Positions 34,357-45,846 of a stretch of 64,000 nucleotides of DNA are shown one piece after another. Position numbers and translations under genes: made by a program. The notes beneath the pieces were generated by a model, which did no database searches, was not told where the DNA came from, and saw only the letters and a list, made by a program, of their open reading frames with translations. Each line of letters opens with the position of its first letter. The first letter of the stretch is position 1. Source of the stretch: Bidens hawaiensis (taxonomy: Eukaryota > Streptophyta > Magnoliopsida > Asterales > Asteraceae); contig JAIQDT010001122.1 of the NCBI GenBank assembly GCA_021521415.1, forward strand, positions 496,001 to 560,000, read 5' to 3'.

Positions 34357-34896
34357 ACAAGAAAAAAAGAATTTAACTTTTAATAATAAAAAGTACCCCA
34401 CATCCCATATTAGTGAGTAAAAGAGCAATGAATGAAAATATCTATGAAACTTACTTCTCATATTTGCTAATGTAACTTGGGATTAATTGGATTGAAATTA
34501 TTATATAAAGTTTTTAATTTTTTTCGTACATACATATATTTTTATACACACAAACACATGTGCACACATTTTTCTGTATAAGTATGGAATCGCCGGAATA
34601 TGCTGGAGTCATCGGAATTTGACTGGAAATTGCCCAAATTTGCTGGCAATCGGTTGGAGTTAAGGCCGAATTAAGGTCCGGCTAGGATCAACTTAGACTG
34701 ACTAGGTCCGACTACCAATTTTCTGACTGATTACCGAAACATTAATCAATCACTGTCCAACTAGTAATTAATTATCACAGACTAGTCCCGATTTTTACAA
34801 CACTGTTCCAATGATAAAAGACATTGATTTTCGATGCATGCTGCATATTTTTTGGACCATAACGACTTACTAACATGTTTATGTTTGGTATTGTAG

Positions 34897-35130
34897 ATTC
34901 ATATAATTTCAAAATGGTCTGTAACAATTGGATTGTTATTATTAAAAAAGTTATCACTAAATGTGGTGGATTCGCTCTTGGTGTGGTCTAGCAAGCTAAT
35001 GTATGGAGATATAACAAAGTATGGGATGGAAAGGCCCAAAGAAGGTCCATTTTTTATCAAAGTGAGAGACAACAAGTACCCAGTTATAGACATGGGCGTG
35101 TTCAAAAATATCAAATCCGGAAAAATTCAG
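34897..35130 (+). pseudogene. YUC: Exon 3 of YUCCA copy 3
   Basis: The exon lies between TTGTAG and GTCGAT and stays open for 78 codons. It starts I-H-I-I-S-K-W-S and ends K-S-G-K-I-Q, in phase with exons 2 and 4. Copy 2's exon 3 is 235 nt against 234 nt here, which shows that the extra base is in copy 2. Confidence 0.85.
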
Positions 35131-35594
35131 GTCGATCTAACTTTCTCAAGCTTTACAACATGTAACATCATTCATATATATATATGCTTGTTGATATGAC
35201 CCTTTGCTGACATGGCCAACATTTCGAGTTTGGCACCGAAATTTATAAAAAGTGACGGGCCGTCTTCTAACCAACCATTACTTGATCCATGCCTAAGGTA
35301 GGCTAAATTTAGCCCACAAATCTAGTTTTTTAGCCTTCTGCAAGTATGCTAAGGTAAAAGGAGCCAAGCTGGTTAAGCCAACGTCCTTCTGATAGCCTAT
35401 TTGCAAATGGCTAAAAAATGGAGTGTAAGCTAAACTTAACATGTTTAGGACACATGTTAAGTAATGGTTGGTCAAAGGTGGGCCTCCTGACTTTTTATAA
35501 ATTTCAGCGTCCAAAAAATGTAGGCTAAGATTAGTCGGCTTGTCCCTCGTGATGCAATCCTACTGGTTTAGAAGGAGACGTCTAGACTCTAGAG

Positions 35595-35841
35595 TATGGA
35601 TAAGCAAAAATCGGTATGGTAGCGATTGGTACCAGTACCGGTACCGTAATCGGTATCGATTTGGTACCGTCGGTACCGAATCAATACCAAGGTTTTGAGT
35701 TTTCGGGACCGGTACGGTACCGATATTTCCCGAATTTTACCTTAAATACTGGTACCGAACCGAACATTTCGGTACCAGTACTGGTACCAAAAATTTTCGA
35801 TTTTCGGTACCGGTACTGGTATGGTACCGAGCTCATCCCTA
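35595..35841. mobile_element. hAT-type MITE rich in GGTACC, in intron 3 of YUCCA copy 3
   Basis: The 247-bp element has ends TATGGATAAGC and GCTCATCCCTA (inverted, two mismatches). A perfect 8-bp duplication CTCTAGAG lies at 35,587-35,594 and 35,842-35,849. The interior is a dense run of GGTACCG-type motifs, partly palindromic. Confidence 0.8.
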
Positions 35842-35864
35842 CTCTAGAGAGCTGTAGACTAAGG

Positions 35865-36605
35865 GCGCGTTTGTTTCACAGACTTTTTTTTAAAGGATTT
35901 GAAATTGGAATTGGAATTGGAATGGAATGGAATGTTTGAAAATCCCTATCAGGTGTTTGGTTGGTTAATATGTGTTGGAATTGGAATTGGTTTCGAGCTG
36001 ACGCGAGTTTTCGCACTGGATAGGTTGGGTTTCGGTTTCTTTTGTTTGTTTTTGGTTGGTTAAGGATTCGTTTTTGGCCTTTTGTTTCGTTGTGTTCGGT
36101 TTTTTCAGATTCATTTCTGTTTGGTTTCAGTTTTTTTGTTTCGTTTTGATCGATTTTTTTGGTTTCCATCAATTCGGTGCAGTTTTTTTGTTTCGTTTTG
36201 ATCGATTTTTTCGGTTTCTATCAATTCGGTTCAGTTTTGGTTTGTGTTTCGTTTTCCTTAACTTTCAGTTTCAGTTCATTTCTCGTTTTTTTTTCTTTAA
36301 GAACAAGGGCAAAGGCGGAAACGTTTTAGTTTTTTTACATTTTTCGTTTTTTACTTGTATTTTGAGTTATGATTTTTTTATTAATTTTTTTGAATTTTTT
36401 TTGGAAGGGTTTTTATTGTTAATAAGAAAATCCTTAACAATCCTTTAAAATATATGGGATTTTAAAATCCCATGAAATGTGGGATTTGATGGGATTTAGT
36501 TTCCATTCCCATTCTTTTATTTAATGAAACGAACATATCAATTCATGGGATTTAAAATCTCATTTCTTAGAATTCCTTTCAAATCCTTAAAACGAACAGT
36601 ACCTA
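35865..36605. mobile_element. Candidate PIF/Harbinger-like element in intron 3 of YUCCA copy 3
   Basis: The left end GGGCGCGTTTGTTTCAC and the right end AAAACGAACAGTACC are inverted and loosely similar. The interior has GGGATTT-type motifs near both ends and a direct repeat of about 52 bp (36,128-36,179 and 36,180-36,231). Exact ends are uncertain. Confidence 0.5.
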
Positions 36606-36691
36606 TAAGTCAAGTTTATTTTTAAAAATTATATATATCAAAACATACCTATTTTGGTAATTTAATTTTCCAATTGTTAAAATGCAAGCAG

Positions 36692-36820
36692 GTTTTGCCA
36701 GCATTAAAAAGTATAAAAGGCGGAGGAGATGAAATTGTCTTCGAGAATGGGAAGTGTTATCAGTTTGATGCAATTATATTTGCCACTGGATTCAGAAGAT
36801 CAACCCATTTGTGGCTTCAG
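36692..36820 (+). pseudogene. YUC: Exon 4 of YUCCA copy 3
   Basis: It is 129 nt between GCAAGCAG and GTTACT. It encodes the late F-A-T-G-F motif, the counterpart of the second ATG-containing YUCCA motif, and ends H-L-W-L-Q. No disruption is seen. Confidence 0.85.
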
Positions 36821-37089
36821 GTTACTTTCATTCTTCTAGTATTGTTTTTTGCTTTTTTTTAACGGTCAATGAATCTTTCAATGATAGGGTTAGAAATCGT
36901 ATGAAAGAAGAAAACTATGAAATCAAGAAATTTTACTCAAATTCTGGATATCCTTCACTAGGATATCTTTATATAAAAACTAGAGTTACAAATATAATCC
37001 GCAAACAAACAGAAAACAACCCATATTACCCCCTAGAATGGAAAGTACTTAATACCCAAATAAACTAAAACGACACGTAACATTCAAAT

Positions 37090-37375
37090 TGGCTACCGGC
37101 TAAATTCATCACATTATGAAACACTTGTCTTTCGATACGGGGAAATCCCACATCTAAGACTAATGCTCGTGAACACTCGCCCGAAAGCACGACAGTGAGG
37201 TGAGATAAAACCAGTGTTGTTCAAGGATCCAACTAATACTAATGAACGCCACCTACTCGCCTAATCTACCTTTATCATCCTGGTGCATCTGAAACTAAAT
37301 GTTGGCGGGCAAGAATCGAACCTTGGTCACATAGAACACAAAATCTCTCCCTTACCACTCCGCCACAAGCTCATT
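37090..37375 (-). mobile_element. tRNA-derived SINE in intron 4 of YUCCA copy 3, antisense
   Basis: The - strand reads a head with GTGGCGGAGTGGTAAGGG and a B box GGTTCGATTC near 37,313-37,322. The body aligns with 24,562-24,885. The copies have diverged, so they are separate insertions of one family. Confidence 0.7.
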
Positions 37376-37450
37376 GGCATTCTTTTAGTGTATTGAAATT
37401 AATCATGAAAATATATGATTAATTTTTTTTATAAAAAATATATAATGCAG

Positions 37451-37621
37451 GGAAATGATTGTTTTTTGAACAAAAATGGAACACCAAAGCCAATGTATCC
37501 GAATCATTGGAAAGGAGAGAATGGGTTTTATTGTGCTGGACTTGCAGGAACAGGAATCATTGGAGCTGCCATGGATGCTCAAAAGATAGCTGATGACATT
37601 TTTAACCTAAGTTCAAAGTAA
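37451..37621 (+). pseudogene. YUC: Exon 5 (last) of YUCCA copy 3
   Basis: It is 171 nt after AATGCAG, ending with TAA. It holds the conserved C-terminal blocks (P-N-H-W-K-G-E-N-G and G-A-A-M-D-A-Q-K-I-A). It is intact in itself. Confidence 0.85.
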
Positions 37622-38459
37622 TTATTGGTGTCTATTTGTGTGTGTACAAACACATGTATGTGTTAAAAACAAGCATATATGTATATGATACCTAATGCTA
37701 GTTATTAAAAGTTACATGGTATATTAAGTGAACCCTAAAATTGAGTAATTGTGCAACTCTATAATATTGTGATACTGAATATTGATTTGAAAGTAACATA
37801 AATTGCGGTGCATCTTACAACGCACTATTTAATTACTTATGACATGACGAGTGAAACTTATGATGGCTACCCTTGTGAATCGTGTAAAGATCACTTTCAG
37901 ATTAATTTATGACGTTGCTACTATCGAATTTTTCAATGAGAAAATCGACATATAACAAGAGGAACATGTAGAATCTTTTATGAAAAAAAAAAGAGATTCC
38001 ATTATTAAACCAAGACCTTTCTTATATAGGGAATGAATCAACACAACGTTTCAGTTTCAAATTCAATAGAAGGCCATTAGTAGAAACTCTATTAGCCGTA
38101 ACTCAGTTACTGTTGATGACCACTACTCCAAGTTACTACTGATCTTTATTGTCACTAATGAACAAGTTGCTAACCACAATGTACAACTTTATAGCAACTT
38201 AGCACTCATAATCAGTGTCCACTGATACACATTTTTGTGTAATTTTTCACCAAAAATGCAAATCCGAGACAACTTTCAATATTTAAAAATAACCTTTGCA
38301 AAGTAGCATGGCAATGCACCCGGCCAGCGGCTCGGCTATTTGGACCCGTCAAAGCTCCGCCTGCCAACATGACCCCTCTTAATACAATATTTTAGTTTTG
38401 GACAAAGATAAAAAAAGGTAGAAACGGTACGGTAGAATCTTTGGTTCGGCCGTATACGG
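37622..38459. other. Gene-free stretch after YUCCA copy 3
   Basis: AT-rich 3' flank with no ORF or repeat that I can name. Confidence 0.4.
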
Positions 38460-38765
38460 TTCATACTTTTATGTGATTTTCAAGAAAGTTTGATGTTGTT
38501 TTGAATGGTTGATTAGTGTGTGTGGTAATAGAAAGAAGCCTCTTAACAACGGTAAAAGATTTCGAAGGTTTGCCTCGGACCATTTCGCTAAAACAATTGC
38601 ATCATCATCGAACAAAAGACGAGATGACCTTGGCCCGTGATTGTGGATATCAACAAGATGCAAGAAGCCAAACAATGCAATGTCTTTGATCATACTTGAA
38701 AATGCTTCCATATCAGCAACGAATAAGAACAGAGATAGAGGATCGCCTTAACGACCTCACGGCTA
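38460..38765 (-). pseudogene. LINE (L1-type) reverse transcriptase fragment
   Basis: The - strand reads a G-D-P-L-S-L-F-L-F block near 38,730-38,760 and, further on, LLFDDDAIVLAKWSE near 38,570-38,620. These match the F-x-D-D region of plant L1-like RTs, with Asp in place of the usual Ala before D-D. Only about 100 codons remain. No ends or endonuclease are seen. Confidence 0.7.
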
Positions 38766-39600
38766 ACATTGGAACTCCCAAGTTGGAAAACTATTAATAA
38801 GAGCTGATGCCGAGCATCAAATCCACCTCTTAACTAGTTATTTTCTGTATCATCTTAATTAACAAAATCTTAATATTGGAAAAAAATCTCATAAATGAGT
38901 TATTTTCTGTATCATTTCAATTAACAAAATCTTATCGCGTAACTTATACAACACATTTTGCCTATTAGGAGTAAAGAAATTAATGATTGATTTTATAAAT
39001 TACATTAAAATTAATGAATCTCGGTGTTTTGAACAAGTATTCAATTAATTGCCTTTACTCCTTGGTATAGGTTTCCTATTGCAACCATGTCTCTCTCCCT
39101 TTTTTTTCTTCCCGAAACGCTAATTTCATCAACAAACGACCCGAGACAGGCACAGGCAAAAACCCAAACTACAAACGAAACAACTTGCATACATAAAAAG
39201 AAACTACTCCAATCTTTGCAAAGAATGTATTCGTATTTGGATCTATTTATAAACCATAAGAAGCCTAATGGTTTTATGTCTTTTATACTTAAGCCACTTT
39301 GACCTCTTTACTTGAAAAATGAACCTCATTCCTTGTTTTTCATACATACCAACATGCCATTAAATTAACCTCTGCTATTTTATGCACTTCAAATAAGTCT
39401 CGCACCCCAAAAGCAAAGACTTGGCCAATCTTACAACAACTATTAACGAATTGTCATATCAAAGTAGCATGTCTCTGACATATACTTTTCTTCTAGAAAA
39501 GAAAATTCTCTTATCATAAAGTAATTTTGACATACCAAAATATATGATTTTAACCTCACAAGACCGTTAATATATATTTCTATAATTCGATTATTTTACA
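38766..39600. other. Gene-free AT-rich stretch
   Basis: A short direct repeat (GAGTTATTTTCTGTATCATT-type) occurs near 38,838 and 38,898. I see nothing else. Confidence 0.35.
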
Positions 39601-39607
39601 AAGAGAA

Positions 39608-40053
39608 AATCTTATAGAATAGTAACCAACTTTCAAAAGTGTTCCAATTAGGTCACTGATGCATATTTTTCCCAAATCGGGTCACTAAATCTTCAAATCA
39701 AGTCTCACCGATTTTTGTGTACGTCAAGAAAGAAATGGATGATAAGATGTGGGTGTCGGAATTTGCAATATATGTAGTTAAATTTAAAAATTTTAAAAAA
39801 ACGTTAATTATATTAAAATTTAAAAATTTTAAAATAAAAAATAAAATTCACGTCGCCACTCAACGTCAACTTCAAAAAAAATATAAAAAGATTTCCTACG
39901 TGAAACAGAAAAGAAATTGGCTAAAAAAACATGTTAAAACTTTTAGTTTAATCAAAGACGAAAGTTGAGTGACCTAATTGGAACACTTTTTAAAGTTAAG
40001 TGACCTAATTGGAACACTTTTAAAAGTTAGTTACTATTCTATAAAGTTGCCCT
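39608..40053. mobile_element. MITE with inverted ends of about 50 bp
   Basis: The left end reads TTATAGAATAGTAAC then AAAAGTGTTCCAATTAGGTC; the right end carries the inverse of both, the second block twice. The interior is AT-rich. Confidence 0.65.
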
Positions 40054-40272
40054 TTTACAAATATAAACTTTAGGTATATCATTTACTTGGGGTTTCTTAA
40101 CCATATACAAAGGGCCACTAACTCACTTTACACTCAAGTAGGTTTCTATAGCAAATGTTACCCTAGTCGTTAACAACCTTTATTATGACTACTTACGATT
40201 ATGTCATGTTCTTTTATCCCTAGATTTTTTAACTTCGTGTTGACCCGTGGTAAGCAACCAACTATATTAGCA

Positions 40273-41094
40273 TCTACCTATACTAATAAAAGAAAATAAT
40301 TCTTGACATATGCCATTATGAGGTTAATTTTTACTATCAAATTTTCTTTCAAATTGATGGAAAAGAAAAAAAATATTTTGGTTCAAGATATAGTATTGAT
40401 TAAAAATTCAACATACCATGTTAAGTGATCAATCTCTATTGATTGAATTATTAATAACATAAGTTATATTGTAAACATATTTAAAAATATTAATGTAATA
40501 ATTATGTGCCATAAAGATATTTTATTTAAAATTAAAATGTATATAAAATAGTTTTTTTTTAAGTACACTAACATTCAATTTTTAAGATATCTTCATATTG
40601 AAGAAAACTATAATAATTTTTTTTACAAATATTCAATGTTTAATAAGTCTTAGAAAATCATAGACAAATTTTCTATTTTTATATTTAGTATAAGACTATT
40701 CTGACAACTGAACAACGGTGTGTTTATAAGGATATCATGAAAGCTGCTGAAAAAGGAAAATATAGAGCCTTTTTTAGTTTTTTGTCTATGGCCAGGTATG
40801 GAGTGTAAAACATTTTTGTGAAAAACTTTAGATACATCTTTCAGATTCAAAAGCCTCATTGTTTTAAATGTTACTTCCAGTGGCATTGCTTCATTATTGA
40901 ATATCGATGGTGGAACAACTCATTTTTTATTTAAAATTCAAATACATTTGATGATATAAAACGACTATACTTGTAATACATTTTTTTACATAATACAAAG
41001 AGACTTGATTATCTTTGTTTTTATTTGTATTAAATTATTTATTGTAATTTATACATTAACTTATCCCGTGTAATGCACGGGTTTCTAAAGCTAG
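40273..41094 (+). mobile_element. Non-autonomous Helitron, 0.8 kb
   Basis: It starts TCTACCTATACTAATAAAAG after a host A (40,272) and ends CTAG before T (41,095). A hairpin CCCGTG-TAATG-CACGGG lies 11 bp before the end. This is the standard Helitron ending. Confidence 0.7.
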
Positions 41095-42288
41095 TAATTT
41101 AATAACAGGATGAACGTTTTATATAATTAAATCTATGTTTTATTAATATTAACAATTATTGATTTTTAATTAAAAAATAAATAACAAGGGATCTTTTTGT
41201 GTCATATTACATAATTAATAAAGTAATATTTTACTTTTCCCGCTAAATCACTACTCTTGGACCCGGAAACCTAATCCACCAAAATCTCCCTTTCGCTTTC
41301 TTTCTTTCTTCTTCGGATTAGGCGTTGTCTCACAAATGGATTGCCATTTGTCAATCACCGATCCTTCACCTTTGATTGCAATAGGTAATCAATTACTTTG
41401 ATTATCTTCTGCTTTGCCAACTAAAACTTACAACGATTGCTTTTTTGGTTTCTATAGGCCCTCTGGTTTTATCAATAATGTTTTGTTGGTTAATTAAGTC
41501 CTCTTTAAAAATGTCATACAACTTGCAGACATATGATTCTGGATTAGCTTCATATGTTGCAGGCCAAATTGGACTGATCCCTTAGTTGGAAAGTGAGTTT
41601 TTTTTAGTATTCTACATTTTTTGTATGTATTTATGTGAATTTTCACAAAAATGTTACATCATATGTGGCTATTTCATTATTTAGGGACTTTATTTGTACA
41701 TTCAAATGTAAAAGTGGATTATTTTTGTCCAACAGGAATTGTTTTTGTTATCATTGATGTACTCCAAACGAGTCGTTTTAAAAGAGTTTCAAACTTTCAA
41801 TTTGGTTTGGGTCAATGGATTCACTTTGAAATGAGTAAAACGATACATTTGAGAGAGATCTTAAATTGTTTGAAATTCTTTGAAGAAGAGTGTTTATCGA
41901 TGGATTAAATGAATTTTAATTCAAAGTCAAATTGTATCTTTATTTCAGAATGTTGTTAGCTAAATGCTTAAAAGATACGTAGTTAGCATACCAAAGTCAA
42001 ATTATATATCAATCAATCAATCATACCCAGTAAAAAATCTCACCAATAGCAAAGCTATAAGTAGGGTCTGGGGAGGGTTGAATTATATATATATATTCGT
42101 GTTTCACTTCCTGCAACAAACAAATTCGATAAAGATGAAAAATCTATGAATGCAACTTTTGAAATGTTATATATAAACAGATTCTTTTGTTCCTTTTCAT
42201 TTTTTGAATTTCTTTTTTTTTAATTTGTAAAATTTTTTGCATAGATAGCATATGTAGAAGTATATGTTTAATATATATATATATATAG
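41095..42288. other. Region with a possible orphan first exon
   Basis: A CT-rich leader precedes ATG 41,336, which opens 49 nt ending in a good donor (41,384/41,385). An acceptor at 41,562/41,563 would add a few codons before a stop. The 22-codon product matches nothing I know, so this may be a gene remnant. The rest is AT-rich. Confidence 0.3.
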
Positions 42289-42622
42289 GGTAAGGTTAAA
42301 ATGAAAACCCACTTGAGTTGTGAAAACCTGCGAAAACCTTATGTAACATCGTTTTTTTTTTGTTTTTTTTTACATGTAATATATTTTGTAACATTTAATA
42401 CAAAATATCGAAACATCAAAAAAAATGTTTTACTATTTTTTAACATTTTTTTACTAATTTTTATATATGTTTTCAGGAGAGAGAAAAAATTATATTTATA
42501 TTTACATTTTTTTATTCTCTTTAATTGTGGACCATAAGATTTAAACATTAATTAAAAACATGTGGTTGAGCATGAGTTTCTAGAGTTTTCACAACTCAAG
42601 TGGGTTTTTATTTTATACTTAG

Positions 42623-42625
<3 letters not shown>
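42289..42625 (-). mobile_element. TA-targeting MITE, family A, copy 0
   Basis: The ends share ACTTGAGTTGTGAAAAC in inverted order and the element is flanked by TA tracts (left short, right about 60 bp at 42,626-42,687). The A-family copies at 44,793, 45,843 and 46,531 have the opposite orientation. Confidence 0.7.

Positions 42626-42687
<62 letters not shown>
42626..42687. repeat. TA microsatellite
   Basis: About 31 TA units next to the family-A MITE. Confidence 0.9.
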
Positions 42688-42688
<1 letters not shown>

Positions 42689-42717
42689 GTACTTATTTCT
42701 TTATTTTTTTTATTATT

Positions 42718-42754
42718 TGTATCATCCCGTGTATTACACAGGTTCAAAAACTAG
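42718..42754 (+). mobile_element. Helitron 3' end
   Basis: A hairpin CCCGTGT-ATT-ACACAGG is followed by TTCAAAAACTAG and a host T. The 5' end is not found, so only the terminus is called. Confidence 0.5.
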
Positions 42755-44015
42755 TTATATCATATTATGCATATTTATATCGTATCATATTACACACTAT
42801 TACATTAATATTATTATATCACGTTACACTTTATATGCTTAACCTCTCCCTATATAAGACCTCATTGTTTTGGAAGGGATCAACCCAAACTGAATAATCC
42901 TTAGCAATCACAAAAGTTCGGGTAATTAATTTGGTGTTATTCGTCGATTCGTTGCCAACTTGATGAGATCGAAGATCATGTTCACCGTGAGAACAAGGTA
43001 CGTGATATTTACATGAAACTTTTTAACGATTTTGTTGGTTCATTTATAATGTTTGCAACGGTTAGGAATTTTTTTGTTAGATTTAATTTCTTGGTTTGGA
43101 AGAACTTGTATGGGTTCAATCAACTTTGATATATGTATGATGCTTGCCTATTTACATGTGTATGATTTGAATGTTTTTATGTGTAGACTTTTTATGCTTC
43201 ATGACTTCACACCTCAAATACAAGTTATAAAGGAATCCTTCAATGGCTAAATAAAGTCTTTTAAAGAATTTAAGGGGCGGTGAGATTCGGCCCCTCCTTT
43301 GTTTTGTATAATAAATTGGTGTTAATTATGTCGGGCGGTTTAGTGGGTTGGCAGATTAACGGGTTGCGGGTTGGAGGGTTGACGATTTGAAAGGTATAAC
43401 TCGAACCTGACCCGTATTATTATTCGCGTCAAATATTTCAACCATAACCCGGACAAAAATAAATTAGGGTTGACTCAAACACGACCCATTTAACCTATTT
43501 ATAAAAATAAAAATGATATAATTTTTAAGTTGGTAAAGTAACCGAGAAATATGAATATTTTATTTGAAAATTATTAAAAAAGAAAAAGTTGAAAATGTAT
43601 TGTAAATTACAAGTTTATCTTGAAAATTTTGAAAAAACGAAAAAAAACAGAAATAAAAATATAATTATAAAAGTTTTTTTGATTACTTAAACGGGTTAAT
43701 AGGTCAGCTCATTTTTATACGGGTCAATCCGAACCTAACCCGTTTTTAAATGGTTTGTGTTAATTCACCCAAACATGACCCCTTCTCAAAAACGGGTCGT
43801 ATTAGTTGACCCAAAACCTTTTTTATATTATGTGGGGTATGAGTCATATCAAAATTTGTCGCCCCTATCTTCATGTATGATCCTTAATTGCATTGAAGAA
43901 AATAATTACTTTGTTAGTAACACTAACTCATTTTAACATGGTGTCGAGGCTTTTTGTTGACCGATATTTAATATTAAATGAAAATCCTTTTTTGGTTAAC
44001 CATAGGAAAGCCTAA
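42755..44015. other. Gene-free stretch with a possible repeat
   Basis: About 43,271-43,868 is bounded by GGGGCGG and CGCCCCT and is full of ACGGGT/ACCCGT motifs, so it may be another MITE. No gene is supported. Confidence 0.35.
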
Positions 44016-44322
44016 AAGCATTCTCATCCCACCTTCTATTCCTAAACCAAAAATTACACTAAAACTTATTATATTTTCTCTCTTTATTTTAATTAAACAA
44101 TACTTTTTATACCTTTTATCATTACCTTTTCTCTTTCCTTCACTCACAACCACTTTCAAAATATATTAAATAATTATAGGGGGTGAACAGTAGCTTTTCA
44201 AATATACAGAAAAATCACTACTTTTTCTAAAATATAAAAACTCTTCACTCACAACACCCTGAATCATTTTCTAAATTATAAAAACACCCTCACATTAAAT
44301 GAGGGGTTGGATGAGAATGCTC
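44016..44322 (-). mobile_element. Tourist-like MITE, copy 2
   Basis: It is 307 bp with ends AAGCATTCTCATCC and GGATGAGAATGCTC, flanked by TAA on both sides (44,013-44,015; 44,323-44,325). It is the reverse complement of the family at 11,401-11,709. Confidence 0.75.
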
Positions 44323-44454
44323 TAATGGCCTCTTTTTGAGTGATGCTCTTGCTTATAAGTTACAAAAGCACCTAGAGGTGTGTCATGCAATAAACTAAAC
44401 TTCATCACTTAGCTTAATGATATATATATATACACACACACACACATATATATA

Positions 44455-44782
44455 GGGGAGGGATATTTTGAGAATCTTGTTAAGTTGTAAGAACTTAAGA
44501 ATTTGATTCTAGATCACACATTTAATTAAATTGATTGGAATATGTGGTTGAGATTAAATCTAACAAAAAGTCAAAGTAGAAGAGAGAAAAACTATATATA
44601 GTGATTACACAACTTTAAACGTTCGTTACACATATGTAATAAGTCGACTCGATGCGTAAAAAATTCAGTAATTTTTTTACGTATATGTAACCTACACATA
44701 TTACGTATGTGTAAAAAAAAATTTGTTACACTAAGTTCTTTCGAGTTTTTAAAACTTAAAGGGGTTCTCATTTGAAATCTTC
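44455..44782 (+). mobile_element. TA-targeting MITE, family B, copy 1
   Basis: It begins GGGGAGGGATATTTTGAGAA and ends with the inverse-type block TTAAAGGGGTTCTCATTTGA. It is flanked by TA/CA tracts. The interior holds TACGTATATGTAAC and TTACGTATGTGTAA in tandem. Confidence 0.7.
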
Positions 44783-44792
44783 TATATATATA

Positions 44793-45106
44793 GGGTTAAG
44801 TTAGAATAAAAACCTACTTGAGTTGTGAAAACTCTAGAAACTCATTCTCAACCACATGTTTTTATTTAAAGATTAAATCTTGTGGTTCACAATTAAAGTT
44901 AACAAAAAATATAAAAGTTTATTTTAATTTATACTCTCCTGAAAACATATATAAAAATTACTAAAAAAATGTAAAAAAAATAGCAAAACATTTTTTTTTA
45001 TGTTTTCGATGTTTTGTATTAAATGTAACAACATATATTAAATGTAACAAAAAAAAACGATATTACATAGGGTTTTCACGGGTTTTCTCAACTCAAGAGG
45101 GTTAAC
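44793..45106 (+). mobile_element. TA-targeting MITE, family A, copy 1
   Basis: It begins GGGTTAAGTTAGAATAAAAA and ends CTCAACTCAAGAGGGTT, where the duplication junction cuts it. Confidence 0.7.
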
Positions 45107-45108
45107 TC

Positions 45109-45365
45109 ATTATATTTTCTCTCTCTATTTTAATTAAATAATACTTTTTATACCTTTTATCATTACCTTTTCTCTTTCCTTCACTCACAACCACTTTCAA
45201 AATATATTAAATAATTATAGGGGGTGAACAGTAGCTTTTCAAATATACAGAAAAATCACTACTTTTTCTAAAATATAAAAACTCTTCACTCACAACACCC
45301 TGAATCATTTTCTAAATTATAAAAACACCCCTCACATTAAATGAGGGGTTGGATGAGAATGCTCT
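45109..45365 (-). mobile_element. Tourist-like MITE, copy 3 (truncated)
   Basis: It is the same as the right-hand 250 bp of 44,016-44,322; its left end is the tandem-duplication junction. Confidence 0.75.
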
Positions 45366-45498
45366 AATGGCCTCTTTTTGAGTGATGCTCTTGCTTATAA
45401 GTTACGAAAGCACCTAGAGGCGTGTCATGCAATAAACTAAACTTCATCACTTAGCTTAATGATATATATATATATACACACACACACACATATATATA

Positions 45499-45814
45499 GG
45501 GGAGGGATATTTTGAGAATCTTGTTAAGTTGTAAAAACTTGATTCTAGACCACACATTTAATTAAATTGATTGGAATATGTGGTTGAGATTAAATCTGAC
45601 AAAAAGTCAAAGTAGGAGAGAGAAAAACTATATATAGTGATTACACAACTTTAAACGTTCGTTATACATATGTAATAAGTCGACTCGGTGAGTAAAAAAT
45701 TCTGTAATTTTTTTACGTATATGTAACCTACACATATTACGTATGTGTAAAAAAAATTGTTACACTGAGTTCTTTCGAGTTTTTAAAACTTAAAGGGGTT
45801 CTCATTTGAAATCT
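45499..45814 (+). mobile_element. TA-targeting MITE, family B, copy 2
   Basis: It is the duplicate of 44,455-44,782 with a short deletion near 45,537. Confidence 0.7.

Positions 45815-45842
<28 letters not shown>

Positions 45843-45846
<4 letters not shown>

Larger units (their letters stand above)
25118..37621 (+). pseudogene. YUC: YUCCA-like flavin monooxygenase copy 3, five exons, frameshifted and retrotransposon-interrupted
   Basis: Exons: 1 at 25,118-25,472, 2 at about 25,962-26,209, 3 at 34,897-35,130, 4 at 36,692-36,820, 5 at 37,451-37,621 (TAA). Exons 2-5 join in phase. Motifs in order are FAD site GAGPAGL, A-T-G-E-N, FMO signature [16 protein letters not shown] site GAGNSGM, then F-A-T-G-F in exon 4, all as in YUCCA enzymes. 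The end (N-H-W-K-G-E-N-G; A-M-D-A-Q-K-I-A) suggests the YUC10/11 type. The fault is an 8-nt deletion near 25,435 relative to copy 2, giving a stop at 25,436-25,438. The homologous upstream ATG at 25,089 is also out of frame. Intron 2 is enlarged to 8.7 kb by a retrotransposon. Confidence 0.85.

Noticed and set aside
36056..36448. 130-codon Phe-rich frame
   Set aside because: It is the translation of T-rich repeat DNA in an intron-located element.
42600..42842. 80-codon frame of Tyr and Ile
   Set aside because: It is the translation of a TA microsatellite.
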